From the NCBI GenBank assembly GCA_002715485.1, contig PAZL01000034.1, positions 28,212 through 68,958 on the forward strand: DNA of 40,747 bases. Reading direction: 5' to 3'. Numbering within the stretch: the first letter of the stretch is position 1; every line of letters begins with the position of its first letter. Shown one piece after another: positions 8,451-17,600 of the stretch. A program made the position numbers and the translations under genes. The notes below the pieces were generated by a model, which was not told where the DNA came from, searched no databases, and worked only from the letters and a program-made list of their open reading frames with translations. The DNA comes from Aequorivita sp. Lineage in GTDB: Bacteria > Bacteroidota > Bacteroidia > Flavobacteriales > Flavobacteriaceae.

Positions 8451-9086
8451 CTAGTTTCTTAAATAAGTAGCTACAGCCTCACGTGTGGCTTTCATTGCAT
8501 CCTTGCCTTCTTCCCAGTTTGCTGGGCAAACTTCGCCTTTTTGCTGTACGTGGGTATAGGCATCAATCAATCTAATGAATTCGTTTACGTTTCTTCCCAA
8601 AGGCATATCGTTTACACTTTCGTGGAATATTTTTCCTTCCTCATCAATTAGGTAGGTTGCACGGTAGGTTACGTTATCGCCATCAACCATTAACAAGCCG
8701 GTTTCCTCATCATAACGTTCGTTGGTGATGTCAAGAATTCCAAGGGCGTTTGATAGGTTGCGATTCGTATCTGCCAATAATGGATAGGTAACACCTTCAA
8801 TACCACCGTTATTCTTTGGGGTGTTCAGCCAAGCAAAGTGAACTTCGGGCGTATCGCAAGAAGCACCGATAACCATAGTATTGCGGTCTTCAAATTTTGA
8901 AAGTGCTTCCTGAAAGGAATGGATTTCGGTTGGGCAAACGAAAGTAAAATCTTTCGGATACCAAAAAAGCAGTACTTTTTTGTTGTTTTTTTTCGCTTCT
9001 TCAAGCACATTGAGTTTAAAAGTATCCCCCATTTCATTCATTGCATCTACTGAAATGTTTGGGAATTTTTTTCCTACTAATGACAT
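8451..9086 (-). CDS. Typical 2-Cys peroxiredoxin (AhpC/Prx1 type)
   Basis: Peroxide-reducing enzyme of 211 residues. The peroxidatic cysteine C51 is in 'YPKDFTFVCPTEI' and the resolving cysteine C187 in 'GEVCPANW', the two signatures of typical 2-Cys dimeric peroxiredoxins. The C-terminus after 'CPANWEEGKDAMKAT' is short and lacks a clear YF motif, so it should resist over-oxidation better than eukaryotic Prx; that is an inference. It is the first gene of a peroxiredoxin-thioredoxin-unknown operon. A -7 box (TATCTTTG) lies at 9124-9131 and a 7-base inverted repeat at 9171-9190 could bind a peroxide regulator. Confidence 0.95.
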   Translation of the reverse strand: MSLVGKKFPNISVDAMNEMGDTFKLNVLEEAKKNNKKVLLFWYPKDFTFVCPTEIHSFQEALSKFEDRNTMVIGASCDTPEVHFAWLNTPKNNGGIEGVTYPLLADTNRNLSNALGILDITNERYDEETGLLMVDGDNVTYRATYLIDEEGKIFHESVNDMPLGRNVNEFIRLIDAYTHVQQKGEVCPANWEEGKDAMKATREAVATYLRN

Positions 9087-9123
9087 AGTTTTATTTATTT
9101 TTTTAGGTTAAATTTTTCTACTG

Positions 9124-9131
9124 CAAAGATA
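9124..9131 (-). promoter_or_regulatory. Promoter -7 box of the peroxiredoxin operon
   Basis: Minus-strand TATCTTTG matches the Bacteroidota -7 consensus TAnnTTTG and lies 38 bases upstream of the peroxiredoxin ATG. The -33 region has only TTCC at the right distance, a weak match, which would fit a promoter that needs an activator. Confidence 0.55.
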
Positions 9132-9170
9132 GAAACTCCTTACGGATAAAGGAATAGTGCAGAATGTAAT

Positions 9171-9190
9171 AATCTATAAACCGATAGATT
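9171..9190. promoter_or_regulatory. Inverted repeat, possible operator above peroxiredoxin promoter
   Basis: AATCTAT (9171-9177) and ATAGATT (9184-9190) form perfect 7-base arms around AAACCG. It is centred about 50 bases upstream of the -7 box, a position suited to an activator. The CTAT/ATAG halves resemble OxyR half-sites, though the spacing (6) differs from the usual 7. Its AAACCGATA core recurs at 10921-10929 above another promoter. Confidence 0.4.
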
Positions 9191-9237
9191 TTTACAATAG
9201 GTTAAAATTTTAACGATAAGTAAAAGCTATAATATTT

Positions 9238-10734
9238 CTATGCTACTTTTGCGGAAGTTGTCAACTCTCTGATTTTGATTCTAAAAGCTGCAAAAAGAAG
9301 GGTCATAAATGGACTTAACCAGTTAAAAATAGCATAACCCGCATAGTGAAGTGTATCTACGCCCAGCACCCCACTGTGGTATGCGCCACAAGTATTCCAA
9401 GGTACCAAAACAGAAGTTACCGTTCCGGAATCTTCCAGAGTTCTTGAGAGGTTTTCTGGAGCTAAACCTTTATCCTTAAAGGCTTTTGCATACATTTTGC
9501 CGGGAACCACTATTGCAAGGTATTGGTCACTGGCAGTAAGATTTAATGCCAAACAACTGGCAACCGTACTTGCAAAAAGCCCAAAAGTGGTGTGAAACAA
9601 TTTTAATAAGGCCTTACTTATTGCAGCAAGTGCACCAATGGCATCCATAATGCCACCAAATACCATAGCGCAAAGAATCAACCAAATAGTATTTAGCATA
9701 CCAGCCATTCCGCCTGCGGAAAAAAGATCTTTTAATGCTTCATTATCTGTAGGAATGGAACTATCCACGGTAATTGCGTTCATAATACCTTTATAACCAT
9801 TTTCAAAAGTTAGCGAAGTACCTCCACCAATGGAAGCTACAATATCCGGTTGAAATATCAAGGCTGCAACCGCACCTAAAAGTGTTCCTATAAGCAAAGC
9901 GATTAACGGAGCAGTCTTCTTTACAATTAAAAATATAACGACCAATGGCACTATAAATAACCAAGGACTCACGTTTATGGAGTTCTTTACCGCCTCTAGG
10001 ATTAAATGGGTGTCTGCAGTACCGGAAGTGTCAATATTCAAGCCAATAATAACAAACACGATTAATGTAACCGCTAGGGTGGGTACCGTGGTGTAAAGCA
10101 TATACCTAATATGCGTGAATAAATCTGTACCGGCCATAGCAGGTGCAAGGTTTGTAGTATCGCTTAAAGGTGATATCTTATCGCCAAAATAGGCTCCCGA
10201 AAGAATGGCGCCTGCGGTCATTCCTATTGAAATGTCCAATGCATTCGCAATACCTACTAGCGCAATACCTACCGTTGCCGAGGTGGTCCAGCTACTCCCC
10301 GTAGCCACAGAGATAATGGCACATATAATAACACAGGAGGCCAAAAATATTGTGGGATTTAAAATTTGAAGACCGTAATAGATCATGGTGGGTATAATAC
10401 CACTTATAAGCCAAGTGCCCGCCAAAGCTCCAACCATTAAAAGTATTAAAATAGCGCCAGCGGTAGATTTTATGTTGACGGCTACCTCTTCAAGCATTTG
10501 GTCAAATTTCACTTTGTTGAAGAAACCTACAATAGCGGCAACGGCACCACCCATTAAAAGAATAAATTGATTGCTTCCGTCTAAAGCGCTATCGCCATAG
10601 GCAAAAAACACATTGTAAAAAAGCATCCCGATAAGGGCAAAAACAGGAATTAACGCTTCCCAGATATTCAATTCAACGTTTTCAACAATTTGATCGTCCT
10701 TAGGATCGGTGGGCTTAATGTCTTGACTTTGCAT
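9238..10734 (-). CDS. nhaC: Na+/H+ antiporter NhaC
   Basis: Inner-membrane sodium/proton antiporter of 498 residues, near the usual NhaC length, with about 11-12 hydrophobic segments. The family signature 'GDKISPLSDTTN' is at residues 184-195, followed by 'LAPAMAGTDLFTHIRYMLYTT'. Further conserved segments are 'ATGSSWTTSATVGIAL', 'TASDQYLAIVVPGKMY' and 'EDSGTVTSVLVPWNTCGAY'. The gene stands alone, with 151 bases to the peroxiredoxin operon downstream and 257 bases to a divergent gene upstream. It probably helps sodium tolerance and pH balance, fitting a marine or saline lifestyle. No convincing -7/-33 pair was found directly upstream. Confidence 0.96.
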   Translation of the reverse strand: MQSQDIKPTDPKDDQIVENVELNIWEALIPVFALIGMLFYNVFFAYGDSALDGSNQFILLMGGAVAAIVGFFNKVKFDQMLEEVAVNIKSTAGAILILLMVGALAGTWLISGIIPTMIYYGLQILNPTIFLASCVIICAIISVATGSSWTTSATVGIALVGIANALDISIGMTAGAILSGAYFGDKISPLSDTTNLAPAMAGTDLFTHIRYMLYTTVPTLAVTLIVFVIIGLNIDTSGTADTHLILEAVKNSINVSPWLFIVPLVVIFLIVKKTAPLIALLIGTLLGAVAALIFQPDIVASIGGGTSLTFENGYKGIMNAITVDSSIPTDNEALKDLFSAGGMAGMLNTIWLILCAMVFGGIMDAIGALAAISKALLKLFHTTFGLFASTVASCLALNLTASDQYLAIVVPGKMYAKAFKDKGLAPENLSRTLEDSGTVTSVLVPWNTCGAYHSGVLGVDTLHYAGYAIFNWLSPFMTLLFAAFRIKIRELTTSAKVA

Positions 10735-10906
10735 AGGGAAATTTTAAAATGGAATGTAATGTTACGATTTTGTAAAAACCTATGCAAATTAAAAACACAA
10801 AGAGGATATGAGTTAGTTTTATCAAGAAAACACATTTCCTTTTGTAGGTAAATTCTTCTAATAACTCCCTCATTCTCTTAACAATCTGCATTTAAACGAG
10901 TATATA

Positions 10907-10928
10907 ATCGGTTATATCGAAAACCGAT
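10907..10928. promoter_or_regulatory. Inverted repeat upstream of the 10992 promoter
   Basis: ATCGGTT (10907-10913) and AACCGAT (10922-10928) form 7-base arms around an 8-base spacer, ending 10 bases before the -33 element of the rightward promoter. It lies in the shared divergent region with nhaC. The right arm shares AAACCGATA with the repeat above the peroxiredoxin operon. Confidence 0.4.
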
Positions 10929-10938
10929 ATATCTTACA

Positions 10939-10968
10939 TTGCAATTCTGCAAAAGCACATTAGGTTTG
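10939..10968 (+). promoter_or_regulatory. Bacteroidota-type promoter for the 10992 gene
   Basis: TTG (10939-10941), 19 bases, then TAGGTTTG (10961-10968) matches the -33/-7 consensus of the Bacteroidota primary sigma factor. Expected transcription start is about 10974, giving a leader of under 20 bases. Confidence 0.7.
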
Positions 10969-10991
10969 CACCACCAAATCAAAGCCTTATT

Positions 10992-11765
10992 ATGAAATTC
11001 TTCTACAACTTCATCCTGTTTTTCTTATTTTCTTTTTATAGTTTTTCACAAGTGGGTATCAATACCACCTCGCCCGATCCTTCAAGTATCCTTGATATTT
11101 CTGCAACAAACAAGGGTGTTCTTTTTCCACGAGTAGCCCTTACGGGGATAAATGATAATAGAACTGTTGCTAATCCTGCTGAAGGCTTACTTATTTATAA
11201 TACTACACACAACAGTACGTTGACTTCGGGGTTTTATGTTTGGGATGGCAGCACTTGGAATTTGGTTAATACCGGTAATAACTCTGGCGGTGGTTCAACT
11301 GGTAGTACAAAAGAGTATGGAGAGATTTTTTTAGCAAATAATGCAACACTACAATTAAGCCAATATACTGATAATTTAAGTTTGCCAAATATGCAAACCA
11401 CAGGTTTGTCGAGTTCAAATGTAAAACTACTTAGCAATGGAATACAACCAAAGGTGTCGGGGACTTATAAAGTTACCTATACTGTTACATATCAACGTGT
11501 AACGGGCGTGAACAGTGCGATTAAAAATATTGAGTTTTATTTATCTAAAAATAATAATAGAATAAATAATACCGCAACGGTAACTGAAATTTTAGATACT
11601 GAAATACATTCATTTACTACAGTAAAATTACTTCATTTAGATGCTTATCAAACCTATTTTATCAATGTTTCTAAAACAGGGCCTTCCGGAACAAATATTA
11701 CACCTATTCCTGAAATAAAGATTTTTGGCGGAACGACAAATATGATAATTGAGCGTATTGATTAA
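10992..11765 (+). CDS. Secreted flavobacterial surface-type protein with C1q/TNF-like end
   Basis: Exported protein of 257 residues with a signal peptide (MKFFYNFILFFLFSFYSFS). The mature N-terminus 'QVGINTTSPDPSSILDISAT' followed by 'NKGVLFPRVALT' is a motif seen at the start of many flavobacterial surface proteins. 'GFYVWDGSTWNLV' ends that module at about residue 92, then a Gly/Ser linker. The remaining 150 residues are beta-rich ('GTYKVTYTVTYQRV', 'IKNIEFYLSKNNN', 'HLDAYQTYFINVSKTG') and look like a C1q/TNF-type jelly roll, which is an inference from pattern only. No sorting domain (Por/T9SS) is visible at the C-terminus. It has its own strong promoter and terminator, so it is monocistronic. 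Function is unknown; adhesion or matrix is a guess. Confidence 0.85.
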   Translation: MKFFYNFILFFLFSFYSFSQVGINTTSPDPSSILDISATNKGVLFPRVALTGINDNRTVANPAEGLLIYNTTHNSTLTSGFYVWDGSTWNLVNTGNNSGGGSTGSTKEYGEIFLANNATLQLSQYTDNLSLPNMQTTGLSSSNVKLLSNGIQPKVSGTYKVTYTVTYQRVTGVNSAIKNIEFYLSKNNNRINNTATVTEILDTEIHSFTTVKLLHLDAYQTYFINVSKTGPSGTNITPIPEIKIFGGTTNMIIERID

Positions 11766-11785
11766 TTCATTATTGGCTTTAATAG

Positions 11786-11814
11786 AAAAACTCCTGATAC
11801 TACCAGGAGTTTTT
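11786..11814. terminator. Bidirectional terminator
   Basis: AAAAACTCCTG (11786-11796) and CAGGAGTTTTT (11804-11814) form an 11-base stem with a 7-base loop, with T runs in both directions. It lies between the convergent 10992-11765 gene and the PLP enzyme ending at 11836 and can serve both. Confidence 0.85.
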
Positions 11815-11835
11815 TTGTTTATAAGGAATCTGTTT

Positions 11836-13035
11836 TTATAGAACACCAACCTCCACCATACATTCCTGCATCATTTGGTAAGTGCGTTCAATATCATTAT
11901 CCAAACCAATACTAAAACGTATCAAGCCATCACTAAGTCCCATTTCCTTTTGCTCTTCCTCAGGAATTTCAGAAGACGTGGAAGAGCCCGGCGCACTGAA
12001 AAGTGTTTTGTAAAAACCTAAACTCACAGCCAAATAACCCAAATTCCGTTCCTGCATCAATTCCATTAATTCATTTGCTTTATCAATTCCGCCAACGTCA
12101 ATCGTCAACATTCCGCCGAACCCATATTCTTTGTTCATCATTTTTTTGAAAAGTTCGTGGCCACTGTGTGATTTCAATCCTGGATAGACCGTTTTTAGCC
12201 CATCTGCCTCAAATTTTTCAGCTAAATACAGCGCATTTTCACTGTGCTGTTTGATACGAATGTGAAGCGTTCTTAAATTTTTCAAAATAGAAGCTGCACG
12301 CAAACTATCCATCGCTGGCCCGAGAAGCATATTTGCACCATCATTCACATTGCGAAGGTTGTCTATAAATTCCTGTGTACCACAAGTTACGCCACCCATA
12401 GTGTCGCTACTTCCATTGATGAATTTGGTCAAACTATGTAAAACCACATCGGCTCCCAATTTTGCCGGTGAAATGCTCAAAGGTGAAAAGGTATTGTCAA
12501 CCAACAATTGCAGACCGTGTTTTTTCGAAATTTTTGAAAGGGCTTCAATATCGGCAATTTCCAAAAGCGGATTGCTTACGCTTTCACAGTAGATAATTTT
12601 TGTGTCTTCAGTAATTGCAGCTTCCACTTCGTCTAGCTTCGTAATATCCACAAACGAAGTTTCAATATTCAACCTCGGCGCAAAGTTTTTCAAAAATGCA
12701 TAGGTTCCACCATAAATTGTTCTACTTGAAACTATGTGGTCGCCCGCTTTGCAAAGCTGAAGTATTGCTGGCGTAATAGCACCCATTCCGCTTGCGGCAA
12801 CATTTGCGGTTTCGGTACCTTCCATGGCCGCCAAGGCTTGGCCTAAATATAAATTGGAAGGGGTAGAGTGGCGCGAATATAAATAACACCCGTCAGCATT
12901 CCCTTCAAAAGTATCAAACATCGTTTTCGCCGAAAGAAAGGTATATGTCGAAGAATCTGAAATGGAAGGATTAACGCCTCCAAATTCGCCAAAGTATTGT
13001 AAATCCTGAATTTTGTCTGCTGGTTTAAAAGCCAT
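11836..13035 (-). CDS. PLP-dependent Cys/Met metabolism enzyme (methionine gamma-lyase-like)
   Basis: Fold-type I PLP enzyme of the Cys/Met metabolism family (PF01053), 399 residues from the chosen ATG. Visible are 'YLYSRHSTPS' (phosphate-binding Tyr-x-Arg of the neighbouring subunit), 'ASGMGAI', D180 in 'LLVDNTFSPL' and the Schiff-base lysine K204 in 'HSLTKFINGSSDTMGG'. Family members catalyse beta- or gamma-elimination or replacement on cystathionine, methionine or homocysteine; methionine gamma-lyase is the nearest match I recall, but substrate cannot be fixed. An in-frame GTG 22 codons upstream (13101) is rejected, because a promoter at 13059-13090 would start transcription after it. The usual 'NPT' of the substrate loop reads 'STPS' here. 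Confidence 0.88.
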   Translation of the reverse strand: MAFKPADKIQDLQYFGEFGGVNPSISDSSTYTFLSAKTMFDTFEGNADGCYLYSRHSTPSNLYLGQALAAMEGTETANVAASGMGAITPAILQLCKAGDHIVSSRTIYGGTYAFLKNFAPRLNIETSFVDITKLDEVEAAITEDTKIIYCESVSNPLLEIADIEALSKISKKHGLQLLVDNTFSPLSISPAKLGADVVLHSLTKFINGSSDTMGGVTCGTQEFIDNLRNVNDGANMLLGPAMDSLRAASILKNLRTLHIRIKQHSENALYLAEKFEADGLKTVYPGLKSHSGHELFKKMMNKEYGFGGMLTIDVGGIDKANELMELMQERNLGYLAVSLGFYKTLFSAPGSSTSSEIPEEEQKEMGLSDGLIRFSIGLDNDIERTYQMMQECMVEVGVL

Positions 13036-13058
13036 GATAGTATTTTTAGGTTGCTCGG

Positions 13059-13090
13059 CAAATTTGCGAAAATTTAAAGGAGTGGTCAAA
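13059..13090 (-). promoter_or_regulatory. Promoter of the PLP enzyme gene
   Basis: Minus strand TTTG (13087-13090), 20 bases, then CAAATTTG (13059-13066), one mismatch to TAnnTTTG. The predicted start (about 13052) leaves a leader of about 17 bases and supports the ATG at 13035. Confidence 0.55.
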
Positions 13091-13177
13091 TTATAAAGCA
13101 CTTCCTTTTTAAAATTTAGTTTTCAGAATTGCCAAAACTTTATTGATTATAACTTTTACTATCTAAGCTTTAACTGT

Positions 13178-13185
13178 TAAATTTG
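13178..13185 (+). promoter_or_regulatory. Putative -7 box of the lipoamide dehydrogenase gene
   Basis: TAAATTTG matches TAnnTTTG and lies 25 bases before the ATG. TTTA at 13155-13158, 19 bases upstream, is a three-of-four match to the -33 element. Confidence 0.5.
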
Positions 13186-13210
13186 CACTTCAATTTAAAA
13201 GAAATACTTT

Positions 13211-14614
13211 ATGAGCACTTATGATGTAGCAGTAATTGGTTCGGGTCCCGGTGGCTATGTGGCAGCAATCCGTTGCGCCCAATTGGGAATGAAAACCGCA
13301 ATCATTGAAAAATACGATGTTTTGGGGGGAACTTGCCTAAATGTGGGCTGTATTCCGAGCAAAGCGTTACTGGATTCTTCACATCATTATGAAGATGCAT
13401 TAAAACATTTTGAAGAGCACGGCATTGAAATCTCTGGAGATATAAAATTGAATTTGAAAAAAATGATAGAACGCAAAGCTTCCGTAGTGGACCAAACCAC
13501 CAAAGGAATTGCGTTTTTGATGGATAAAAATAAAATTGACGTTTTCACCGGAATGGGTGCCTTTAAGGATGCTACCCATATTGAAATTACAAACGGCAAG
13601 AAAAAGGAAACCATCGAAGCAAAAAACACCATTATTGCTACCGGTAGTAAGCCAGCGACCCTTCCTTTTATTAAGTTGGATAAAGACCGAATTATCACTT
13701 CTACCGAGGCATTAAGTTTAAAAGAAGTTCCAAAACATCTCATTGTAATTGGCGGTGGTGTGATTGGTCTTGAACTTGGGCAGGTATATCGCCGTTTGGG
13801 TGCCGAAGTTTCCGTAGTGGAATATATGGACAGAATCATCCCAACCATGGATTCTTCCCAGAGCAAGGAATTGATGAAGGTAATGAAGAAACAAGGAGTA
13901 AAATTCTACGTTTCGCATAAAGTTTCCGCAGTTTCCAAAAAAGGAAAAGAAGTAACCGTAACTGCAACCGATAAAAATGATAAAGAAGTAACTTTTAAGG
14001 GTGATTATTGCTTGGTTTCAGTTGGAAGAAAGCCTTACACTGATGGCCTTAAAGCCGAAAATGCTGGCGTTAAAATTACCGAGCGAGGCATGATTGACGT
14101 AAACGATCATCTTCAAACCAATATTGATAACATCTATGCCATTGGTGATGTGGTTCGCGGAGCAATGCTTGCGCACAAAGCTTCGGAAGAAGGTACTATG
14201 GTTGCTGAAATTATTGCCGGACAAAAGCCGCATATTGATTATAATTTAATTCCCGGAGTGGTTTACACTTGGCCGGAAGTTGCTTCCGTTGGAAAGACAG
14301 AGGAACAACTTAAAGAAGCGAAAGTTGAATACAAAAGCGGTCAGTTCCCGATGCGTGCTTTGGGAAGAAGCCGTGCCAGTGGCGATACCGATGGTTTCGT
14401 GAAAATTCTTTCCGATAAAAAGACCGATGAGGTGCTTGGGGTACATATGGTTGGTGCCCGTGTTGCCGATTTAATTGCAGAAGCTGTTACGGCGATGGAA
14501 TTCCGTGCAAGCGCAGAAGATATTGCCAGAATGAGCCACGCACATCCTACTTATGCGGAAGCAGTAAAAGAAGCTGCACTTGCTGCAACTGATGATAGAG
14601 CATTACATGTTTAA
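13211..14614 (+). CDS. lpdA: Dihydrolipoyl dehydrogenase
   Basis: FAD-dependent E3 component of the 2-oxoacid dehydrogenase complexes, reoxidising dihydrolipoamide with NAD+. At 467 residues it has normal length. The FAD-binding motif is G10-x-G12-x-x-G15 ('VIGSGPGGY'), the redox-active disulfide is C42/C47 in 'GGTCLNVGCIPSK', the NAD-binding motif is 'VIGGGVIGLELG', and the second FAD motif is 'NIYAIGDV'. The catalytic dyad H445/E450 is in 'HAHPTYAEAVKEA'. It is monocistronic, with its own putative promoter and a strong terminator. No E1 or E2 genes are nearby, which is common in flavobacteria, so it probably serves several complexes. Confidence 0.97.
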   Translation: MSTYDVAVIGSGPGGYVAAIRCAQLGMKTAIIEKYDVLGGTCLNVGCIPSKALLDSSHHYEDALKHFEEHGIEISGDIKLNLKKMIERKASVVDQTTKGIAFLMDKNKIDVFTGMGAFKDATHIEITNGKKKETIEAKNTIIATGSKPATLPFIKLDKDRIITSTEALSLKEVPKHLIVIGGGVIGLELGQVYRRLGAEVSVVEYMDRIIPTMDSSQSKELMKVMKKQGVKFYVSHKVSAVSKKGKEVTVTATDKNDKEVTFKGDYCLVSVGRKPYTDGLKAENAGVKITERGMIDVNDHLQTNIDNIYAIGDVVRGAMLAHKASEEGTMVAEIIAGQKPHIDYNLIPGVVYTWPEVASVGKTEEQLKEAKVEYKSGQFPMRALGRSRASGDTDGFVKILSDKKTDEVLGVHMVGARVADLIAEAVTAMEFRASAEDIARMSHAHPTYAEAVKEAALAATDDRALHV

Positions 14615-14635
14615 GCTTCTATAGCTTAGCAATAA

Positions 14636-14663
14636 AAAAAGTCCCGCTTTGGCGGGACTTTTT
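14636..14663. terminator. Bidirectional terminator after lpdA
   Basis: GTCCCGC (14641-14647) pairs with GCGGGAC (14652-14658) around TTTG, flanked by A5 and T5, a strong hairpin. It lies 22 bases after the lpdA stop and 17 bases from the stop of the convergent TraB-type gene. Confidence 0.9.
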
Positions 14664-14679
14664 ATTTGTTTGAAAATTA

Positions 14680-17600
14680 TTATTCAGATTCAGCATCTTC
14701 AGACTCCACCTTGTTTTTTATAATTTCTGTGGCCTGCGTTTTCCAGTCTTCTTTAACAGTTTCCCAGTCAGTAAAGGATTTAGCCATTTTGAATTTTGAA
14801 AAATTGACAGGAGTTTTCTCAACTATACCTACATATTTTTCTGTTTCGTCAGCTTCCTCTGTATCTTCTTCGCTTATTTCCCCATAGGAAAATGTAAATA
14901 CAAAATAATTTTTTTCGCCAACAGTTACTTCACCTAAATAGTCAAAAATATTTGGATAGCCGTCGTAATCATCTCCAACATTATTATAAAGTGAAAGTTT
15001 TGCAAATTCCTGTGGCTCTAGATATACTTTTGGGATTGAATTAATGTGATCAGCATTTACCATGCTTTCCATAATTTCAAACCGAACATACATATCTTTC
15101 ATGGCTTCGTTCAATACTATTGGTTCAATTTCTATATTCAATTTTGTCGCAGCCATAAGTGCTTGTGCTTGGAGCCATTTACTATCCTTGAATTGTTCAG
15201 CCATAAGCTCTAATGTTTTTACTACTTCTTCAGGTTTGTTTTCAAATTCCTTTGAAAATTCAATGTAGCTATACATTAATCCTTCATTTATATGATGGTT
15301 CTTCTTTCGAGCGATTGTATCTAAAAAGGTTGTCACGTCTTGATACATATATGAGAGCAACTTGTTCTTTAACAAAGGCATTTTGTTCCTATAAACGCTA
15401 TCGTTTGAAATATTATAGGCATATATAGAAGCTATTCCATCTCTGTAATCATTAATGTCTATAAGTTTGGCTAATTGGGCATCATGATTGACGAAAAGAG
15501 GTAAAGTATCAGAGAGTTTAGTCATTATATCATAGCCATTAATATCTTTACGCTCTAGTTTGTGCTCTTCCAAAAGGTCAAAATATACTGCTTCTGCATT
15601 CTTGTTTTTTAGCGTCAACAGTCTTTCAAGAATTTCCATTCGCGCCTGATAGCTGCTTTTTTTATTTTTATAAAAGTCTGTGAAAGTTTTGAGGGTTTCT
15701 GGTTTTTCCAGATTTGTCAACGCATCTATAATATGGTACTTTGCACCATAATAAATAGAGTCATCTTTGAATTCACGTTTTAAATTCTTTTCCAGAAGTT
15801 TATATTCAGAAGCATCAAATTCATAATAATTTAGCGCACCTTTCGCTTCTGCAAATTTTATGGAATCTTTGGATTTTAGGTTTTTAAAAATCAAATCGGC
15901 TTTTGAGGCTGTAAGATCAAAATTACTGGTACTTTTCTTTATTTTCAATGAGTTGAAAAATGTATCTACTCGCGGTTCATCAATTTCTTCATCCCCCAAA
16001 TAAGTTAAAAAAAGAAGGATTGTATCATCATCCAGCAATAATTCCATCCTTTGTTTTACGTGGGTATTTTCGTTGTTCATTCTAATTTCACGCGCCGGTT
16101 TTCCGCCCATGGTAATGTCTATATTGCTTACAATGGTATCGTCATATTCAGTAAGTAGTTGGGCATAATCATCATAAAACTCCTGAAGTGATTTTTTGCG
16201 ATAATACGGCTTTAACTTTATATGCTGAACCAAGTAGGTTCCCGAAGTAGTAGGGTCTAGGGAACTATAGTTATTTACATAACTATATTCTGAATGTGCA
16301 CCCTGAACTTCTTCGTGGACGATTACTGTTTTACTGGGAGCTTTAAATGAATACTTATCCTGAATGTTTATTATGGTGTCGAAAGAAGCCTCAGCGTATG
16401 GCAAAAATTTAAAGGAATTGAAAAACTTATCGTCTTCCGGAATTTTATCATCTTCATTATATCTTTGGGCCATTAACAAATAGGTCCTGTTGCCCCTTAA
16501 AATAAGTTTTGCTACGGTATGGAATTTATCAGAAAATAAAAGCTCGTATTTTTTCCCCTCATTACCATCTACCATTATATCTTGGGGCTCTTTCAGAAAA
16601 GTTCCATTTTCTTTGAAATAGTTATCAAAATAATCATAATAACTTTCTTTCTCGTCCAAATAATACCCTACTGGCTGATCATTATAACGAAGCAAATAAA
16701 CAGTCTTATTGGCTTTATCTTCCGCAGAAAAAATATTAATAATGTAGGGTGAATCTTTATCACCGTTAGGGTTTTCACTCGTCTGGCTTCGATCCTGTAT
16801 TTTACCGGGAATCTCTACACTATAAGCACCCATGGGGTCTGTATGGTTTTGCCATACCGCCGCATCTATTTTTGGGGTAAAAAGTTTAACGGAATCAAAA
16901 AAGGCGTTTGCGTAGACTGATGTGATTTCCTCTAAAGTGTTTTCAGTCATAAACGTATAGATTATTTTATCTTTAAAAACAACCTGCAAACGTGTGTGGG
17001 TTTCTGCTTTTTTAATTAAAACCTCTGTAAACTCAACTCCATCTTTTACAAAGGTTTTCCTGCTAATAATAGAGTCTGTATCTTTTTGGGTTTGGGTATT
17101 TATGATATTTTCAACGAAATCAAAACCCTCTTTTAAAATTTGGTTTCTTAAGTCTGCGACCATATAAACAAAGGTGCCGCCATAAATGAGGTCGGTACTG
17201 GTCATGGCGTTTATGGATTCATTAATTTCAACTGGCACCGCTTTACTGGGCGTTAAAACACTGTATCCTAAAAATTCATTTCTATCCGTAACCCACCTAT
17301 CCAGGTCTGGAGCAATGTCGTATTGTTTTTCGTAATCATTAAAAGTTGCCTCTACTTTACTTACCTGGTATCCATTTTCACGAAGTAGGTTAATCAAACC
17401 GCTGTCTCCCGGCAAATGTGCTGCGCCCACCGCGGCAAATACGCTATGGGTTTTCATTATTTTATCCAGACTATTGAACATAACATTGTTCCTTTTAATC
17501 ATTATAGTATCGTTAGCCTGGCTATCATTAATGTAGTTCCAAATTTTTTCAAGATCTCCTTCGTAATAGAGCTCTGTTATTTTATCATACTCATTATTAT

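Noticed and set aside
10735-10991. Riboswitch or small RNA upstream of nhaC
   Set aside because: The 257 bases hold a clear promoter and an inverted repeat for the rightward gene, but no structured leader or terminator-like fold before nhaC.
13036-13101. 22-codon N-terminal extension of the PLP enzyme from a GTG
   Set aside because: A good promoter maps inside it, the residues do not resemble the family, and the ATG at 13035 gives the standard N-terminus.
13387-13866. Open frame of 159 codons antisense to lpdA
   Set aside because: Lies entirely inside lipoamide dehydrogenase, whose motifs are all intact; composition is that of a complement frame.
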